From NCBI GenBank assembly GCA_913060505.1, contig CAJXRQ010000008.1:46792-110791 (forward strand): a stretch of 64,000 nucleotides of DNA. The letters run 5' to 3'. Each line of letters opens with the position of its first letter. The first letter of the stretch is position 1. A program made the translations under genes and the position numbers. Below are positions 1 to 9,709 of this stretch, in pieces. The notes under the pieces are model-generated. The model made no database searches, was not told the origin of the DNA, and saw only the letters and a list, made by a program, of their open reading frames with translations. This DNA comes from an uncultured Desulfovibrio sp. GTDB lineage: Bacteria; Desulfobacterota; Desulfovibrionia; Desulfovibrionales; Desulfovibrionaceae.

Positions 1-1865
1 GCTTTGCCCTGACCCAGCTGTGTCTCACGCTTCCCGTGGTTTGGGCTGGCCGCGGATTCTACCTCAGGGGCATCCCGGCCTTTTTGCGGCGTTCCCCCAG
101 CATGGATTCCCTTGTGGCCATGGGAACAGGGGCCGCTTTTGTCTATTCGTTCTGGAATACGGTGGAAATCGTGATGGGCATGCAGGCTCATGCCCGGGCC
201 ATGGATTTGTATTATGAATCAGCGGCAGTGCTGATCGCCATGATTTCGCTGGGAAAATATTTCGAGGCCCGTTCCCGGCTGCGGACAACAGACGCTATCG
301 GCGCGCTGCTCCGGCTGGCACCGGAAACGGCCATACTGTTGCGCGACGGCGAACAACAGGAGATAGCCGCGCAGGAAGTGGAGCCGGGCGATATGCTGTT
401 GATTCGCCCCGGAGCCAGAATTCCGGTGGATGGCGTTGTTGTTTCCGGGCGATCCCATGTGGATGAATCCATGCTTACCGGAGAGCCGGTTCCCGTTTCC
501 AAGGATGAGGGCGATGCTCTGGCCGGAGGTACGTTGAATACCAATGGCAGTCTGACCATGCGGGCCGAGCGGGTGGGAGAAGACACCATGCTTGCCCGGA
601 TTGTTCGTTTGGTGCAGGACGCGCAAGGGTCCAAGGCTCCCATTGCCGGGCTGGCGGATCGCATCAGCTTTTACTTTGTGCCTGCCGTCATGAGTGTGGC
701 CCTGCTTGCGGCCATTGCCTGGGGCGTGCTCGGGCATGCCGATTTCTCCTTCTGCCTGCGCATTTTCGTGGCTGTCATGGTTATTGCCTGCCCTTGCGCC
801 ATGGGGTTGGCTACGCCGGTTTCCATCATGGTTGGAACCGGACGTGGCGCACAGTTGGGTGTGCTGGTCAAAAGCGGCCGGGCCTTGCAGGAAGCCGGAA
901 GCGTGGACACCATTGTTTTCGACAAGACCGGGACATTGACCCACGGCAGCCCCGAGTTGCAGGAAATCACGGCCTTTGACCCGTTTGACGAAGCGCAAGC
1001 CTTGCGTATTGCGGCGTGTGCCGAATCGGAATCCGAACATCCTCTGGCTAGCGCTCTGGTCCGCGGGGCAGCGGATCGTGGTTTGGAATCCGGTGCCGTG
1101 GAATCGTTGGAAGCTGTTCCCGGACGAGGATTGCGCGCAAAAGTTGACGGCAGGGCCGTATTGTTGGGTAACCGTGAATTCATGGAAGAGAGCGGCATCG
1201 ATGGCGATTGGCTCGCCCCGTCCGTAGAGGCTGCCGATGCGTACTCGGCGCAGGGCATGACAGCCTTGTTCATGGCCGTGGACGGCCGAATGGCCGCTGT
1301 TTTCGCCATTGCTGACCAGTTGCGTTCCGAGGCTCCTGCTGTTGTTCGTGATTTACAGGCCATGGGTGCGGAAGTCGTCATGCTGACCGGCGATAACGAG
1401 GTAACGGCTCAGTCCGTGGCAAAGCAGGCCGGAATCGTCACGGTTGTGGCGCAGGTATTGCCGGACCGCAAAGCCGGGGAAGTGCAACGGTTGCAGGATG
1501 ACGGGCACATCGTGGCCATGGTCGGTGATGGAATCAACGATGCTCCGGCTTTGGCCCGGGCCGATTTGGGTATGGCCATGGGGTCTGGTATCGACGTGGC
1601 CGTGGAATCCGGGGATGTGGTGCTCATGAAGGGGGAGCTGGATGCCGTGCTTACGGCCTTGCGTTTGAGCAGGGCCACCATGCGCAATATCCGGCAGAAT
1701 CTTTTTTGGGCCTTTGCCTTCAACGTAATCGGTATTCCCATTGCTGCCGGACTGTTGCATGTGTTCGGCGGGCCGACGCTGAATCCCATGATCGCCGGGA
1801 CCGCCATGGCGCTCAGTTCCGTGACAGTGGTTTCCAATGCTCTTCGGTTACGCTTTTTTTCATAA
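1..1865 (+). CDS. copA: Copper-translocating P1B-type ATPase, 5' end cut off by the window
   Basis: This is the C-terminal ~620 residues of a heavy-metal P-type ATPase that exports Cu+ across the inner membrane. The reading frame is open from base 3, and its first residues ([17 protein letters not shown]) are the typical CopA membrane segment before the 'MDSL' helix, so the ATG at 36 is internal. Visible landmarks are the [10 protein letters not shown] ion-binding helix, the DKTGTLTHG phosphorylation loop near base 921 and the [10 protein letters not shown] hinge near 1525. Two membrane helices close the protein. The N-terminal metal-binding domain and first helices lie outside the window. 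A CopZ-like chaperone gene follows 45 bases later. The CPC motif and chaperone favour Cu+ over Zn or Cd. Confidence 0.95.
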   Translation, partial: FALTQLCLTLPVVWAGRGFYLRGIPAFLRRSPSMDSLVAMGTGAAFVYSFWNTVEIVMGMQAHARAMDLYYESAAVLIAMISLGKYFEARSRLRTTDAIGALLRLAPETAILLRDGEQQEIAAQEVEPGDMLLIRPGARIPVDGVVVSGRSHVDESMLTGEPVPVSKDEGDALAGGTLNTNGSLTMRAERVGEDTMLARIVRLVQDAQGSKAPIAGLADRISFYFVPAVMSVALLAAIAWGVLGHADFSFCLRIFVAVMVIACPCAMGLATPVSIMVGTGRGAQLGVLVKSGRALQEAGSVDTIVFDKTGTLTHGSPELQEITAFDPFDEAQALRIAACAESESEHPLASALVRGAADRGLESGAVESLEAVPGRGLRAKVDGRAVLLGNREFMEESGIDGDWLAPSVEAADAYSAQGMTALFMAVDGRMAAVFAIADQLRSEAPAVVRDLQAMGAEVVMLTGDNEVTAQSVAKQAGIVTVVAQVLPDRKAGEVQRLQDDGHIVAMVGDGINDAPALARADLGMAMGSGIDVAVESGDVVLMKGELDAVLTALRLSRATMRNIRQNLFWAFAFNVIGIPIAAGLLHVFGGPTLNPMIAGTAMALSSVTVVSNALRLRFFS

Positions 1866-1910
1866 TAGGGATGTCCTTTTTCGCAGAACAATCAACATGG
1901 AGGGATAACC

Positions 1911-2111
1911 ATGAGTAAGGTTACCGTGAAAGGCATGAGTTGCCAGCATTGCGTCAAATCCGTGACGCAGGCGCTTGAAGCTTTGGATAATGTGGCGGAC
2001 GTGCATGTGGATCTTGATTCGGGAGTAGCCGAATACAGGGAGCAGACTCCCGTGAGCCCGGAAGACGTGCGCAAGGCCATAGAGGCCATTGGCTTCGACG
2101 TGGAAGCATAA
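1911..2111 (+). CDS. CopZ-like heavy-metal-associated (HMA) copper chaperone
   Basis: A 66-residue single HMA domain. The metal site GMSCQHC sits at residues 8-14, as in CopZ/Atx1 chaperones, which carry Cu+ with two cysteines in the MxCxxC loop and hand it to the ATPase. The length is that of a stand-alone chaperone. A GGAGGG ribosome binding site precedes the ATG by about 6 bases. It lies directly downstream of the copper ATPase on the same strand, so the two are probably co-transcribed and act as donor and pump. The bound metal is inferred from family and neighbour only. Confidence 0.92.
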   Translation: MSKVTVKGMSCQHCVKSVTQALEALDNVADVHVDLDSGVAEYREQTPVSPEDVRKAIEAIGFDVEA

Positions 2112-2118
2112 GGGAGAA

Positions 2119-2149
2119 CCATGGGCCGGGATCCTGTCCCGGCCCATGG
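2119..2149. terminator. Perfect 13-bp hairpin between convergent genes
   Basis: Arms CCATGGGCCGGGA and TCCCGGCCCATGG enclose a 5-base loop. It lies 8 bases after the CopZ-like gene and just before the 3' end of the convergent zinc-ribbon gene. There is no clean T-run, so intrinsic termination may be weak, but the position suits a shared terminator. Confidence 0.6.
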
Positions 2150-2164
2150 CATTTGGATATCTTT

Positions 2165-2380
2165 CTAGATCAGGTTCTGAACAGCCTGTTCCACCATGGC
2201 CAGATTGGGTTCCTGACTGGCGTCCCTGATTTCATTCTTTTGCCGAAAGAGGCTCGAAATCATCAATTCCGGGGTTTCCATTCCTACAAGGCAGGAGCTG
2301 CAAACCTTTCCCTGCCCGTAATCCATGAAGAAATCGTCTTTCACGATTTCCTCTCCGCAGATGTGGCACCTGTTTTTCAT
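2165..2380 (-). CDS. Small zinc-ribbon protein of unknown function
   Basis: A 71-residue protein beginning MKNRCHICGEEI. The ATG at 2380 is chosen because an AGGGAG ribosome binding site lies about 10 bases upstream; the frame stays open for 60 more codons without family-like sequence. Two CxxC pairs (CHIC at residues 5-8 and CSSC around 28-31) should form one treble-clef or rubredoxin-like zinc site. The C-terminal half is helical and ends with EPNLAMVEQAVQNLI. It is convergent with the copper genes and divergent from the large hybrid kinase. I do not recognise a named family. The cysteine pairs and good start make it a probable real gene. Confidence 0.7.
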   Translation of the reverse strand: MKNRCHICGEEIVKDDFFMDYGQGKVCSSCLVGMETPELMISSLFRQKNEIRDASQEPNLAMVEQAVQNLI

Positions 2381-2636
2381 GATGAAGTACTCTCCCTGTT
2401 CTTTTTTCCGAATGACAGCAGTATCGGGATACTTGCAAATTGCAGGCCGGATTCCCCCAGGGAAAATAATATGTGCGAGTACTGGGGTGCGGTATTGTTG
2501 GAGGACTTGAATCGTCAATAAATAGTGCGAAATACGCCTTGGTTGTATCTGTTTCGGCATATGGAAAAGTGAAAGGCGTTATGGTATCGATCAGTAACGT
2601 CAGACTGCATATATTGCCGCTCAGCCGGAGGTTTTC

Positions 2637-5600
2637 ATGTCCCGCGCTCTCAGGATGTTATTCTTTTGTCTTGCGTTCATCATTTTTTTCCATGTCCCGT
2701 GCCGGGCGTTGGAGTCCGGTGGGCGTTTTGACAGGCTCTCCACGGAACACGGGCTTTCCCAATCGCATGTTCTGTGCATGATTCAGGATTCCCTCGGATT
2801 TATCTGGGTAGGTAACTATACGGGCCTGAACCGGTACGACGGGAAAAATGTTAAGATCTACAAGCATGATCTTGACGACGAGCGTTCTCTCTCCGATCAC
2901 AACATCCGTTCCCTGCTTGAAGATTCCAAAGGCCGGCTCTGGGTGGGAACCAAGACCGGAGGGCTCAATCTTTTTGACCGCAAGACAGAGACATTTCGGC
3001 ATTACATGCATGATCCGTCCAATCCCGACAGTTTGTCCGGCAACTCTGTGCGTGCTTTGTATGAAGATTCCAAGGGACGGCTTTGGGTCGGTACGTTTGA
3101 CGGATTGAACCGTTTTGACGAAGAGACCGGCTCTTTCATCCATTACCGGCATGATCCATCAGATCCAAAATCCCTGAGCAGCAATGAAGTACGGGTCATC
3201 TGCGAGGATGTCGACGGCCACTTGTGGGTGGGGACAGAGCATGGTTTGAACCGTTTTCATTCCAAGACCGGAACGTTTTCGCGCTTCGTTCATGATCCTG
3301 CCGACTCCGCCAGTCTTCGCCACGATGTCGTTCTGAGCATTTTTGCGGAACGGCCGGGAGAATTGTGGATAGGCACGGAAAAGGGCGGCCTGAGCCTTTT
3401 GGATACGAGTTCCGGCCATTGTCGCCATTTCATGAAACCCATGGAAGTTGACGCGATTTACAGGGACAGCCGTGACGTCTTCTGGGTGGGAACGGAGCAT
3501 GGGCTTGCTCGCCGTGTTCGCGGCGGGGCGACTCATGGACCGTGGCATTTCGATTTCTACCGGCACAATCCGTATGACCCCGAAAGTCTTCCCGACAATG
3601 AAATCCGTGTCATTTTCGAGGACCGGTCCGGTGTGCTTTGGATTGGTACCTATGGCAACGGCGCGTGCCGTATGTCTTCCAAGATGCAGGCGTTCGAGCT
3701 TTGTCGCCACAAGCCCTGGGACAGCAACAGCCTGAGCGGTCCGGTGGTGTCTTCGGTTTGGGGCGGCAAAGAATATCTCTGGGTGGCCAATCTGAACAAC
3801 GGATTGAGCCGGGTGAACCGCAATACGGGTAAAATAAAGCATTTTTCCCTGTCAGGAGGCAACCTGCCTTCAAACAAGATCAACTACGTGGTGGGCGGCT
3901 CCGGCGGGCTGCTGTGGGTCGGGACAAACGATGCCGGTTTGCTGGCATTGCAACGTCCGAGCGGAAAACTCGTGTCTTCCTACAGGCATGATCCGGATGA
4001 TCCTTCCAGTCTGAGCATGAACAATATCTGGTATGTTTTTGAAGACAGCAAGAAGCGGCTTTGGGTCGGGACCAGCAAACGGGGATTGAACCTCATGGAT
4101 CCGGTCACAGGCGGATGTGTTCGTTTTCAGCATGACGACCAGAACCCGCACAGTCTGAGCCACAACCGTGTTCGCAATATCTATGAGGATTCCAGGGGGA
4201 CCATTTGGGTGGGCACCAATGGCGGCCTGAATCGCTTTGATCAGAAAACCGGCGGTTTCAGGCATTGGGCTAACGATCCGGGCGATCCCCTTTCTCTGTC
4301 CAACAACAGGGTGACGCCTCTTGTGGAGGGACCGGATGGTAAACTTTGGGTCGGGACGGACTTGGGGTTGAACCGTTTCGATGATCCGGAAAAAGGCGTT
4401 TTTTCCCGTTTTACCTCGGAACAGGGACTTGCCAGCAATGCCATACAGGGGTTGGCTTTTGATCCGGAAGGCTTTTTGTGGGGAAGTACGTACAAGGGGT
4501 TGTTCCGGCTTGATCCGAAAAGCGGAACGGTAAACACGTTTGACCAGTCGGACGGCTTGCAGGGCAATGAATTCTGGATGAATTCCTACGCCAGAACCGA
4601 GGATGGTGCGTTCGCCTTTGGCGGCACCAGGGGCGTATCCGTTTTTCATCCCGACAATGTGCGGATCAACAACGTGCCGCCTCCCGTCGTCCTCACCGGG
4701 TTCAAGGTCATGAACAAGTCCGTACCTTTGTCGAGAAGCATTACCTGGACCAAGCGTATAACCCTGTCCCACAAGGACCGTTTTTTCTCTTTCTCCTTTG
4801 CGGCTCTGGATTACAACAACCCGCAAGAGAATCGTTTTCAATACATGCTGGAAGGATTCGACAAGGAATGGGTGGATGCCGGAACATCCAATACTGCCAC
4901 CTACACGAATTTTGATCACGGGCATTACGTATTCCGGGTGCGAGCAGCAAACAGCGACGGCGTATGGAATGATGCCGGCACGTCCGTTGAATTAGTCATT
5001 ACCCCGCCATACTGGAAAACATGGTGGTTCAGGGTGTTGCTTATCTGCTTCATTTCCCTTGGTGCGTTTATCTTTTTCAAGCGGCGCTTGCACAATCTCG
5101 ACATGCAGCGCAAGCAACTGACCAGGGAAGTTGACGCCCGAACCGAAGATTTGCGCCGGGAGGTGGAGGACCACGAGCAGACTATGAAGGATCTGCGCGA
5201 GGCAACTGTTGCGGCTGAAGAGGCCAACGTGTCCAAGGGCGTATTCCTGACTACCATGAGCCACGAGATCAGAACGCCGCTTAACGCCATCATCGGCACG
5301 GCCGACCTGTTGACCGAGACCGACATGAACAGTCAGCAGATGCGCTATGTGGAATTGTTGCAGACCTCGGGAGAGACCTTGCTGGCCATTATCAACGACA
5401 TTCTCGACTTCTCCAAGATCGAGGCCGGGCAGGTTCATCTGGAGCATATTCGTTTCCGGCTGCGCGAAGAGGTGGAAAATGCCACGGCCACATTGAGTTC
5501 CCAGGCCGGAGGCAAGGGGCTGGAACTGTTGTGCCGCGTTGCGCCTGAAGTGGCAGATACCGTATTGGGCGATCCCACCCGGTTGCGTCAGGTATTGCTG

Positions 5601-7058
5601 AACCTGCTGTCCAATGCCGTGAAGTTTACGGATACCGGAGAGGTCATGGTGGACGTGAATCCGGCTACCAATGACGACAGTGGCGAAATGTTGCAGTTTT
5701 CGGTCCGGGATACAGGTGTCGGTATCGACCCGCGCAAGCTGGACTCCGTTTTTGACGTTTTCCATCAGGCGGATAGCTCGACCACGCGCCAATACGGTGG
5801 AACCGGTTTGGGATTGGCTATCTGCCGGAGGCTCGTGGGGCTTATGGGCGGACGCATCTGGGTCAACAGCAATCCCGGGGAAGGTTCTGTCTTCAGTTTT
5901 ACGGCCAAATTGCCGGAAGCCGAGTCTCTTCCCATGTCCCATGTCCCCGATCTTTCCGGTTTCGATATTCTGGTGGTGGACGACAACGCCTCCAGTCGTG
6001 ATGTGTTGACCGAAATACTTACCCTTTGGGGAGCCGAGATCCGTGGGGTGAGCAATGCGGACAAGGCCGTGAAGGAATTGCACGGCAGTGGAACCAAGCC
6101 GTTCGATATTTTGTTCGTGGATCAGTTGATGCCCGGCAAGGACGGAGTTGCGCTTGCCCATTCCATTCGTGAGGAATTCGGCGTTGAAATGCCCATTGTC
6201 ATTCTTTCCCAGAGCTATTTTGATTGCAGCGCCTTTTTTAAAAATCTGGACAATATTTGTTGTTGCCAAAAGCCTTTCAAACGCAGGGACTTGGCCCGTG
6301 CGGTGTTTACTGCTCTTGGAAAGCCCATGGAGTCCCGGCAGGATGATGCGGAAATCGACAACATGCTGCCCCCCATGAGGATTCTTGTGGCCGAGGACAA
6401 TCCGTCAAACCGTGAGATTGTACGATTGTACCTGTCCGACTCCCCGGTGCACGTGGATATGGTCGAAAACGGTGCCGAGGCCCTGAAGAAGATCGGCCAA
6501 AGCCGGTATGATGCCGTGCTCATGGATATGGAAATGCCGGTCATGGACGGCTACGAGGCCACGGCAACACTCAGGAAAATGGAAGCCGACAATCCAGACC
6601 AGCCTGAAACCCCGGTCATCGCGTTGACTGCCCACTCCTTTGCCGAGCATCGTGACCGCTGCCGTGAAGCAGGGTGTGACGATTACCTCGTCAAACCGGT
6701 CAAGAAAGAAACCCTCCATGACGCCTTGCTGCGTTTTGCTCCAAAAGATGCTGAACAGCCTTCAGGCGTCCGGGAGACCGTTCCCGAGATTTTTCGAGGT
6801 CTGATCCCGCGATTCCTGGAACATTCAGTACGCGATAGCCGGGAAATGCTGGCTGCCATGGAGAACAATGATTTCGAGCGCATCCGCAGTCTTGGACACA
6901 AGGTTGGCGGTGCCGCCTATGGATTCGGCATGTCTCACCTCGGGCGAATGTGCCGGGAAGTGGAAAGCCTGGCCGAGGCCAGAGATGCTGCTGCTTTGGA
7001 CGAAATACTGGCTGGTCTGGCCTCGTATTTTGATGTGGTGGACGTTAAGTTCAATTGA
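2637..7058 (+). CDS. Hybrid sensor histidine kinase with periplasmic two-component-regulator propellers
   Basis: A 1473-residue one-protein phosphorelay. Residues 1-25 are a signal peptide. Residues ~30-670 hold about a dozen Reg_prop blades, each with an LWVGT-like core, making a large periplasmic beta-propeller sensor. A Y_Y_Y domain (~680-785) and one membrane helix (~795-812) follow. The HisKA H-box SHEIRTPLN puts the phospho-His near residue 876, then comes an ATPase domain with NLLSNAVKF and GGTGLGLAI. Two receiver domains (Asp ~1162 and ~1297) and an Hpt domain (His ~1421 in LGHKVGG) complete it. There is no DNA-binding domain, so output must pass to another protein. A GGAGG site precedes the ATG. 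The ligand is unknown; relatives in Bacteroides sense polysaccharide pieces. Confidence 0.93.
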   Translation: MSRALRMLFFCLAFIIFFHVPCRALESGGRFDRLSTEHGLSQSHVLCMIQDSLGFIWVGNYTGLNRYDGKNVKIYKHDLDDERSLSDHNIRSLLEDSKGRLWVGTKTGGLNLFDRKTETFRHYMHDPSNPDSLSGNSVRALYEDSKGRLWVGTFDGLNRFDEETGSFIHYRHDPSDPKSLSSNEVRVICEDVDGHLWVGTEHGLNRFHSKTGTFSRFVHDPADSASLRHDVVLSIFAERPGELWIGTEKGGLSLLDTSSGHCRHFMKPMEVDAIYRDSRDVFWVGTEHGLARRVRGGATHGPWHFDFYRHNPYDPESLPDNEIRVIFEDRSGVLWIGTYGNGACRMSSKMQAFELCRHKPWDSNSLSGPVVSSVWGGKEYLWVANLNNGLSRVNRNTGKIKHFSLSGGNLPSNKINYVVGGSGGLLWVGTNDAGLLALQRPSGKLVSSYRHDPDDPSSLSMNNIWYVFEDSKKRLWVGTSKRGLNLMDPVTGGCVRFQHDDQNPHSLSHNRVRNIYEDSRGTIWVGTNGGLNRFDQKTGGFRHWANDPGDPLSLSNNRVTPLVEGPDGKLWVGTDLGLNRFDDPEKGVFSRFTSEQGLASNAIQGLAFDPEGFLWGSTYKGLFRLDPKSGTVNTFDQSDGLQGNEFWMNSYARTEDGAFAFGGTRGVSVFHPDNVRINNVPPPVVLTGFKVMNKSVPLSRSITWTKRITLSHKDRFFSFSFAALDYNNPQENRFQYMLEGFDKEWVDAGTSNTATYTNFDHGHYVFRVRAANSDGVWNDAGTSVELVITPPYWKTWWFRVLLICFISLGAFIFFKRRLHNLDMQRKQLTREVDARTEDLRREVEDHEQTMKDLREATVAAEEANVSKGVFLTTMSHEIRTPLNAIIGTADLLTETDMNSQQMRYVELLQTSGETLLAIINDILDFSKIEAGQVHLEHIRFRLREEVENATATLSSQAGGKGLELLCRVAPEVADTVLGDPTRLRQVLLNLLSNAVKFTDTGEVMVDVNPATNDDSGEMLQFSVRDTGVGIDPRKLDSVFDVFHQADSSTTRQYGGTGLGLAICRRLVGLMGGRIWVNSNPGEGSVFSFTAKLPEAESLPMSHVPDLSGFDILVVDDNASSRDVLTEILTLWGAEIRGVSNADKAVKELHGSGTKPFDILFVDQLMPGKDGVALAHSIREEFGVEMPIVILSQSYFDCSAFFKNLDNICCCQKPFKRRDLARAVFTALGKPMESRQDDAEIDNMLPPMRILVAEDNPSNREIVRLYLSDSPVHVDMVENGAEALKKIGQSRYDAVLMDMEMPVMDGYEATATLRKMEADNPDQPETPVIALTAHSFAEHRDRCREAGCDDYLVKPVKKETLHDALLRFAPKDAEQPSGVRETVPEIFRGLIPRFLEHSVRDSREMLAAMENNDFERIRSLGHKVGGAAYGFGMSHLGRMCREVESLAEARDAAALDEILAGLASYFDVVDVKFN

Positions 7059-7087
7059 TCCCGCTTGATCCAAGCGCTCGTTGCAAA

Positions 7088-7124
7088 CAAAACGGGGGGT
7101 CTCCAGCGAGACTCCCCCGTTTTG
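7088..7124. terminator. Bidirectional intrinsic terminator
   Basis: Long stem CAAAACGGGGGGTCTC / GAGACTCCCCCGTTTTG with a CAGC loop and one G-T pair, followed by TTTTT on the plus strand and A-rich sequence on the other side. It separates the hybrid kinase from convergent ilvD. Confidence 0.9.
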
Positions 7125-7145
7125 TTTTTGCTTTTTATTGTCGCC

Positions 7146-8807
7146 CTAACTTTCAAACACTGCGCCTGTGGCAGCAGATGTTACCTGTCTGGCATAGCGG
7201 CGCAGGAACGGGGACTTCACTTCCTTGACGACAGGCTTCCAGACAGCCCGGCGTTTTTCCAACTCGGCTTCGTCCACCAGCAGTTCTATGCTGCGTTCCG
7301 GGATGTTGATTTCAATGCTGTCGCCATCTTGAACAAGGCCGATGAGGCCGCCTGCCGCAGCTTCCGGCGAGATGTGGCCGATTGCCGCACCGCGTGTGCC
7401 GCCCGAGAACCTTCCGTCCGTGATCAGTGCCACGCTTTCGCCCAGTCCCATGCCGGCGATGGCTGAGGTGGGAGTGAGCATTTCGCGCATGCCCGGGCCG
7501 CCTTTTGGTCCTTCATAGCGAACCACGATGACATCGCCCGGCTTGATGCTTTTGCCCAGAATGGCTTCCACACATTCCTCTTCGGAATTGAAGCAGCGGG
7601 CCTTGCAGGTACGGTGCATCATTGCCGGGGCCACGGCAGACTGTTTTACACAGCAGCCCTGCGGGGCCAGATTGCCGTGGAGAATGGCGATGCCGCCTTC
7701 CTTGCTGTACGGCTCGTCGATGGGGTGCACGATGCTGGTGTCCCTGTTGGCGGCTTTCATGTCCTCAAGGTTTTCACCCACGGTCTTTCCGGTAACGGTC
7801 AGGGCGTCCAGATGCAGCAGATTCTTTTTGGCCAATTCGGTCATGACTGCGGGAATACCGCCTGCACGGTCGAGGTCTTCCATGTGGTGCGGCCCTGCCG
7901 GGGAAAGCTTGCACAGGTTCGGGGTCTTGCGACTGACTTCGTTGAAGATGTCCAACCCGAGGTCAAGTCCGGCCTCGCGGAACAGGGCGGGCAGGTGCAG
8001 CACCGTGTTGGTGGAGCAACCCAGTGCCATGTCCATGGTCACGGCGTTGTGTACGGACTGTTCGTTGACGATGTCGCGGGGCTTGATGTCCTTTTCCAGC
8101 AGGTTCATGACGCGCATGCCCGCTTCCTTTGCCAAACGGGTGCGGCCTGCCATGACGGCGGGAATGGTGCCGTTGCCCGGCAATGCCAGCCCGATGGTTT
8201 CCGAAAGACAGTTCATGGAGTTTGCCGTGAACATGCCCGAGCAGGAACCGCAGGTGGGGCAGGCGGAATGCTCCAGCTCGCAGAGTTCATCTTCGGTCAT
8301 GGTTCCGGCCTTGACCCGTCCCACACCCTCAAACACGGTGATCAGGTCCGAGTTGCCACGATTGCCAGCCAGCATTGGGCCGCCCGAAACAATGATGGCC
8401 GGAATGTTCAGGCGCAGGATGGCCATAAGCATGCCCGGTACGATCTTGTCGCAGTTGGGGATGCACACCAGTGCATCAAAAGGATGCGCCGTGGCCATGA
8501 TTTCCACCGAGTCCGCAATTATTTCACGGCTGGGGAGGGACATTTTCATGCCTTCATGGTTCATGGCGATGCCGTCACAAACGGCGATAGCGGGGAATTC
8601 CATGGGTGTTCCACCAGCCATGCGCACGCCGTCCATGACCGCGCGGGAAATCTGTCCTAGGTGCACGTGTCCGGGTACAATCGTGTTGGCCGCATGGCAT
8701 ACGCCGATAAGCGGGCGGTTCATCTCTTCCCGGGTAAGTCCGGATGCATGCATCAGGGAACGGTGCGGGGCTTTTTCCAGCCCTGCGGTCATTTTCTTGC
8801 TTCTCAT
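7146..8807 (-). CDS. ilvD: Dihydroxy-acid dehydratase
   Basis: A 553-residue enzyme of valine, leucine and isoleucine synthesis that dehydrates 2,3-dihydroxy-3-methylacids to 2-keto acids using an iron-sulfur cluster. The start at 8807 ([18 protein letters not shown]) is chosen for the AAGGAG site about 10 bases upstream and because IlvD proteins are about 555 residues long; an ATG 105 bases earlier only adds unrelated sequence. Family blocks seen include [33 protein letters not shown], a [12 protein letters not shown] block and [10 protein letters not shown] near the C-terminus. The cluster cysteines are in the first two blocks. It is monocistronic in this window, with terminators at its 3' side. 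Confidence 0.97.
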   Translation of the reverse strand: MRSKKMTAGLEKAPHRSLMHASGLTREEMNRPLIGVCHAANTIVPGHVHLGQISRAVMDGVRMAGGTPMEFPAIAVCDGIAMNHEGMKMSLPSREIIADSVEIMATAHPFDALVCIPNCDKIVPGMLMAILRLNIPAIIVSGGPMLAGNRGNSDLITVFEGVGRVKAGTMTEDELCELEHSACPTCGSCSGMFTANSMNCLSETIGLALPGNGTIPAVMAGRTRLAKEAGMRVMNLLEKDIKPRDIVNEQSVHNAVTMDMALGCSTNTVLHLPALFREAGLDLGLDIFNEVSRKTPNLCKLSPAGPHHMEDLDRAGGIPAVMTELAKKNLLHLDALTVTGKTVGENLEDMKAANRDTSIVHPIDEPYSKEGGIAILHGNLAPQGCCVKQSAVAPAMMHRTCKARCFNSEEECVEAILGKSIKPGDVIVVRYEGPKGGPGMREMLTPTSAIAGMGLGESVALITDGRFSGGTRGAAIGHISPEAAAGGLIGLVQDGDSIEINIPERSIELLVDEAELEKRRAVWKPVVKEVKSPFLRRYARQVTSAATGAVFES

Positions 8808-8992
8808 TGGGGAACACTCCTTGTTTGCTGAGCCGAGAGTTGAATCGGGATTGGCACGGATGTCAAGCAACAGATTGTCCTTGGGGCTGTATCGGATGGT
8901 GAAGAAACACATCTTTTCGGCAAAAAATCATTTCGCTGTGACATATTCCACGTACCAGAATGATAGAAACCTTTAGCCGAACGGAGGCATCC

Positions 8993-9454
8993 ATGAGGAT
9001 ATGGATCGTATGTGCAGTTCTTTTGGCCGGGATAACCGCTTTTGCCCAAGCCGGGGACATGCCCGGTCCGGATGCGGAAGCCCTTTGGACCTACATCACG
9101 AAGACTGATCCGTATTGCAAGTGGGAATATTGGCCGGATCATCAGGGAATGCAGCCCGGACGCTCACCGCACGGGCCGATGCACGAGATCCGCGTCAATC
9201 ACACGGCCATGGTCAAGGGGCATCCCAAGCAGGCCGGAGCCATTGTGATCAAGGACAACTTCTCGAAGGAAAAGAAACTGCTGGCCGTCACGGTTATGTA
9301 CAAGATTCAGGACTACAATCCCATGGCCGGGGATTGGTTCTGGGTAAAGTATGGCCCGGATGGAACCGTGCTCAAGGCAGGAAAGCCCAAAGGCTGTATT
9401 GCCTGCCATGGTTCCCGGGCGGACATGGATTACATTATGGTTTCGGATCATTGA
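8993..9454 (+). CDS. Cytochrome P460-like periplasmic c-type haem protein
   Basis: A 153-residue exported protein. Residues 1-20 (MRIWIVCAVLLAGITAFAQA) form a signal peptide. The C-terminal half holds the cytochrome P460-type core (VMYKIQDYNPMAGDWFWVKY) followed by GKPKGCIACHGSRADMDY, where CIACH is a single CxxCH haem c site near residue 136. Members of the P460 fold bind a monohaem with a lysine or other crosslink and some oxidise hydroxylamine; that activity cannot be inferred here. The ATG at 8993 has GGAGG about 7 bases upstream and is preferred over an in-frame ATG at 8960. It diverges from ilvD and ends before a strong terminator, so it is probably a single-gene unit. Confidence 0.85.
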   Translation: MRIWIVCAVLLAGITAFAQAGDMPGPDAEALWTYITKTDPYCKWEYWPDHQGMQPGRSPHGPMHEIRVNHTAMVKGHPKQAGAIVIKDNFSKEKKLLAVTVMYKIQDYNPMAGDWFWVKYGPDGTVLKAGKPKGCIACHGSRADMDYIMVSDH

Positions 9455-9503
9455 TCAGTGCGGCGTTTCGGACGGTTCCTCCTCTCCTGCCGGAATTGCC
9501 CGG

Positions 9504-9531
9504 AAAAGAGCGGTCATTCGGCCGCTCTTTT
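9504..9531 (+). terminator. Intrinsic terminator after the P460-like gene
   Basis: Stem AAAAGAGCGG / CCGCTCTTTT with an 8-base loop, whose 3' arm itself supplies the T-run. It lies 50 bases after the haem-protein gene and upstream of the Pho boxes. Confidence 0.85.
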
Positions 9532-9580
9532 CTACGTATGAACATCGGGAGGAAAAGCCGATTGGAAAAGGAATTCGTTC

Positions 9581-9623
9581 CTGTCACACAATTGTAACAT
9601 TTTTTCTGTCACACAGTTGTAAC
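9581..9623 (+). promoter_or_regulatory. Two Pho-box-like direct repeats
   Basis: Two copies of a PhoB-type site: CTGTCAC-ACAA-TTGTAAC at 9581-9598 and CTGTCAC-ACAG-TTGTAAC at 9606-9623. Each has two 7-base half-sites spaced by 4 bases, the 11-base period of the enterobacterial Pho box (CTGTCAT-N4-CTGTCAT). The copies start 25 bases apart. They stand 87 bases before a PhoR-like kinase gene that is followed by a phosphate transporter, which makes phosphate control likely. PhoB itself is not in the window. Confidence 0.72.
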
Positions 9624-9709
9624 AATTGTGGTAGGGGTGCGCACGCGGACTGTTCGTCTGCAAAAAGCCCCGTTTCAGGGCGAATACCGGTTTCGACAAT
9701 AGGTACCTT

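Noticed and set aside
7528..8976. Long plus-strand open frame (482 codons) across ilvD
   Set aside because: It is antisense to a complete, well-conserved ilvD, has no family sequence and no ribosome binding site.
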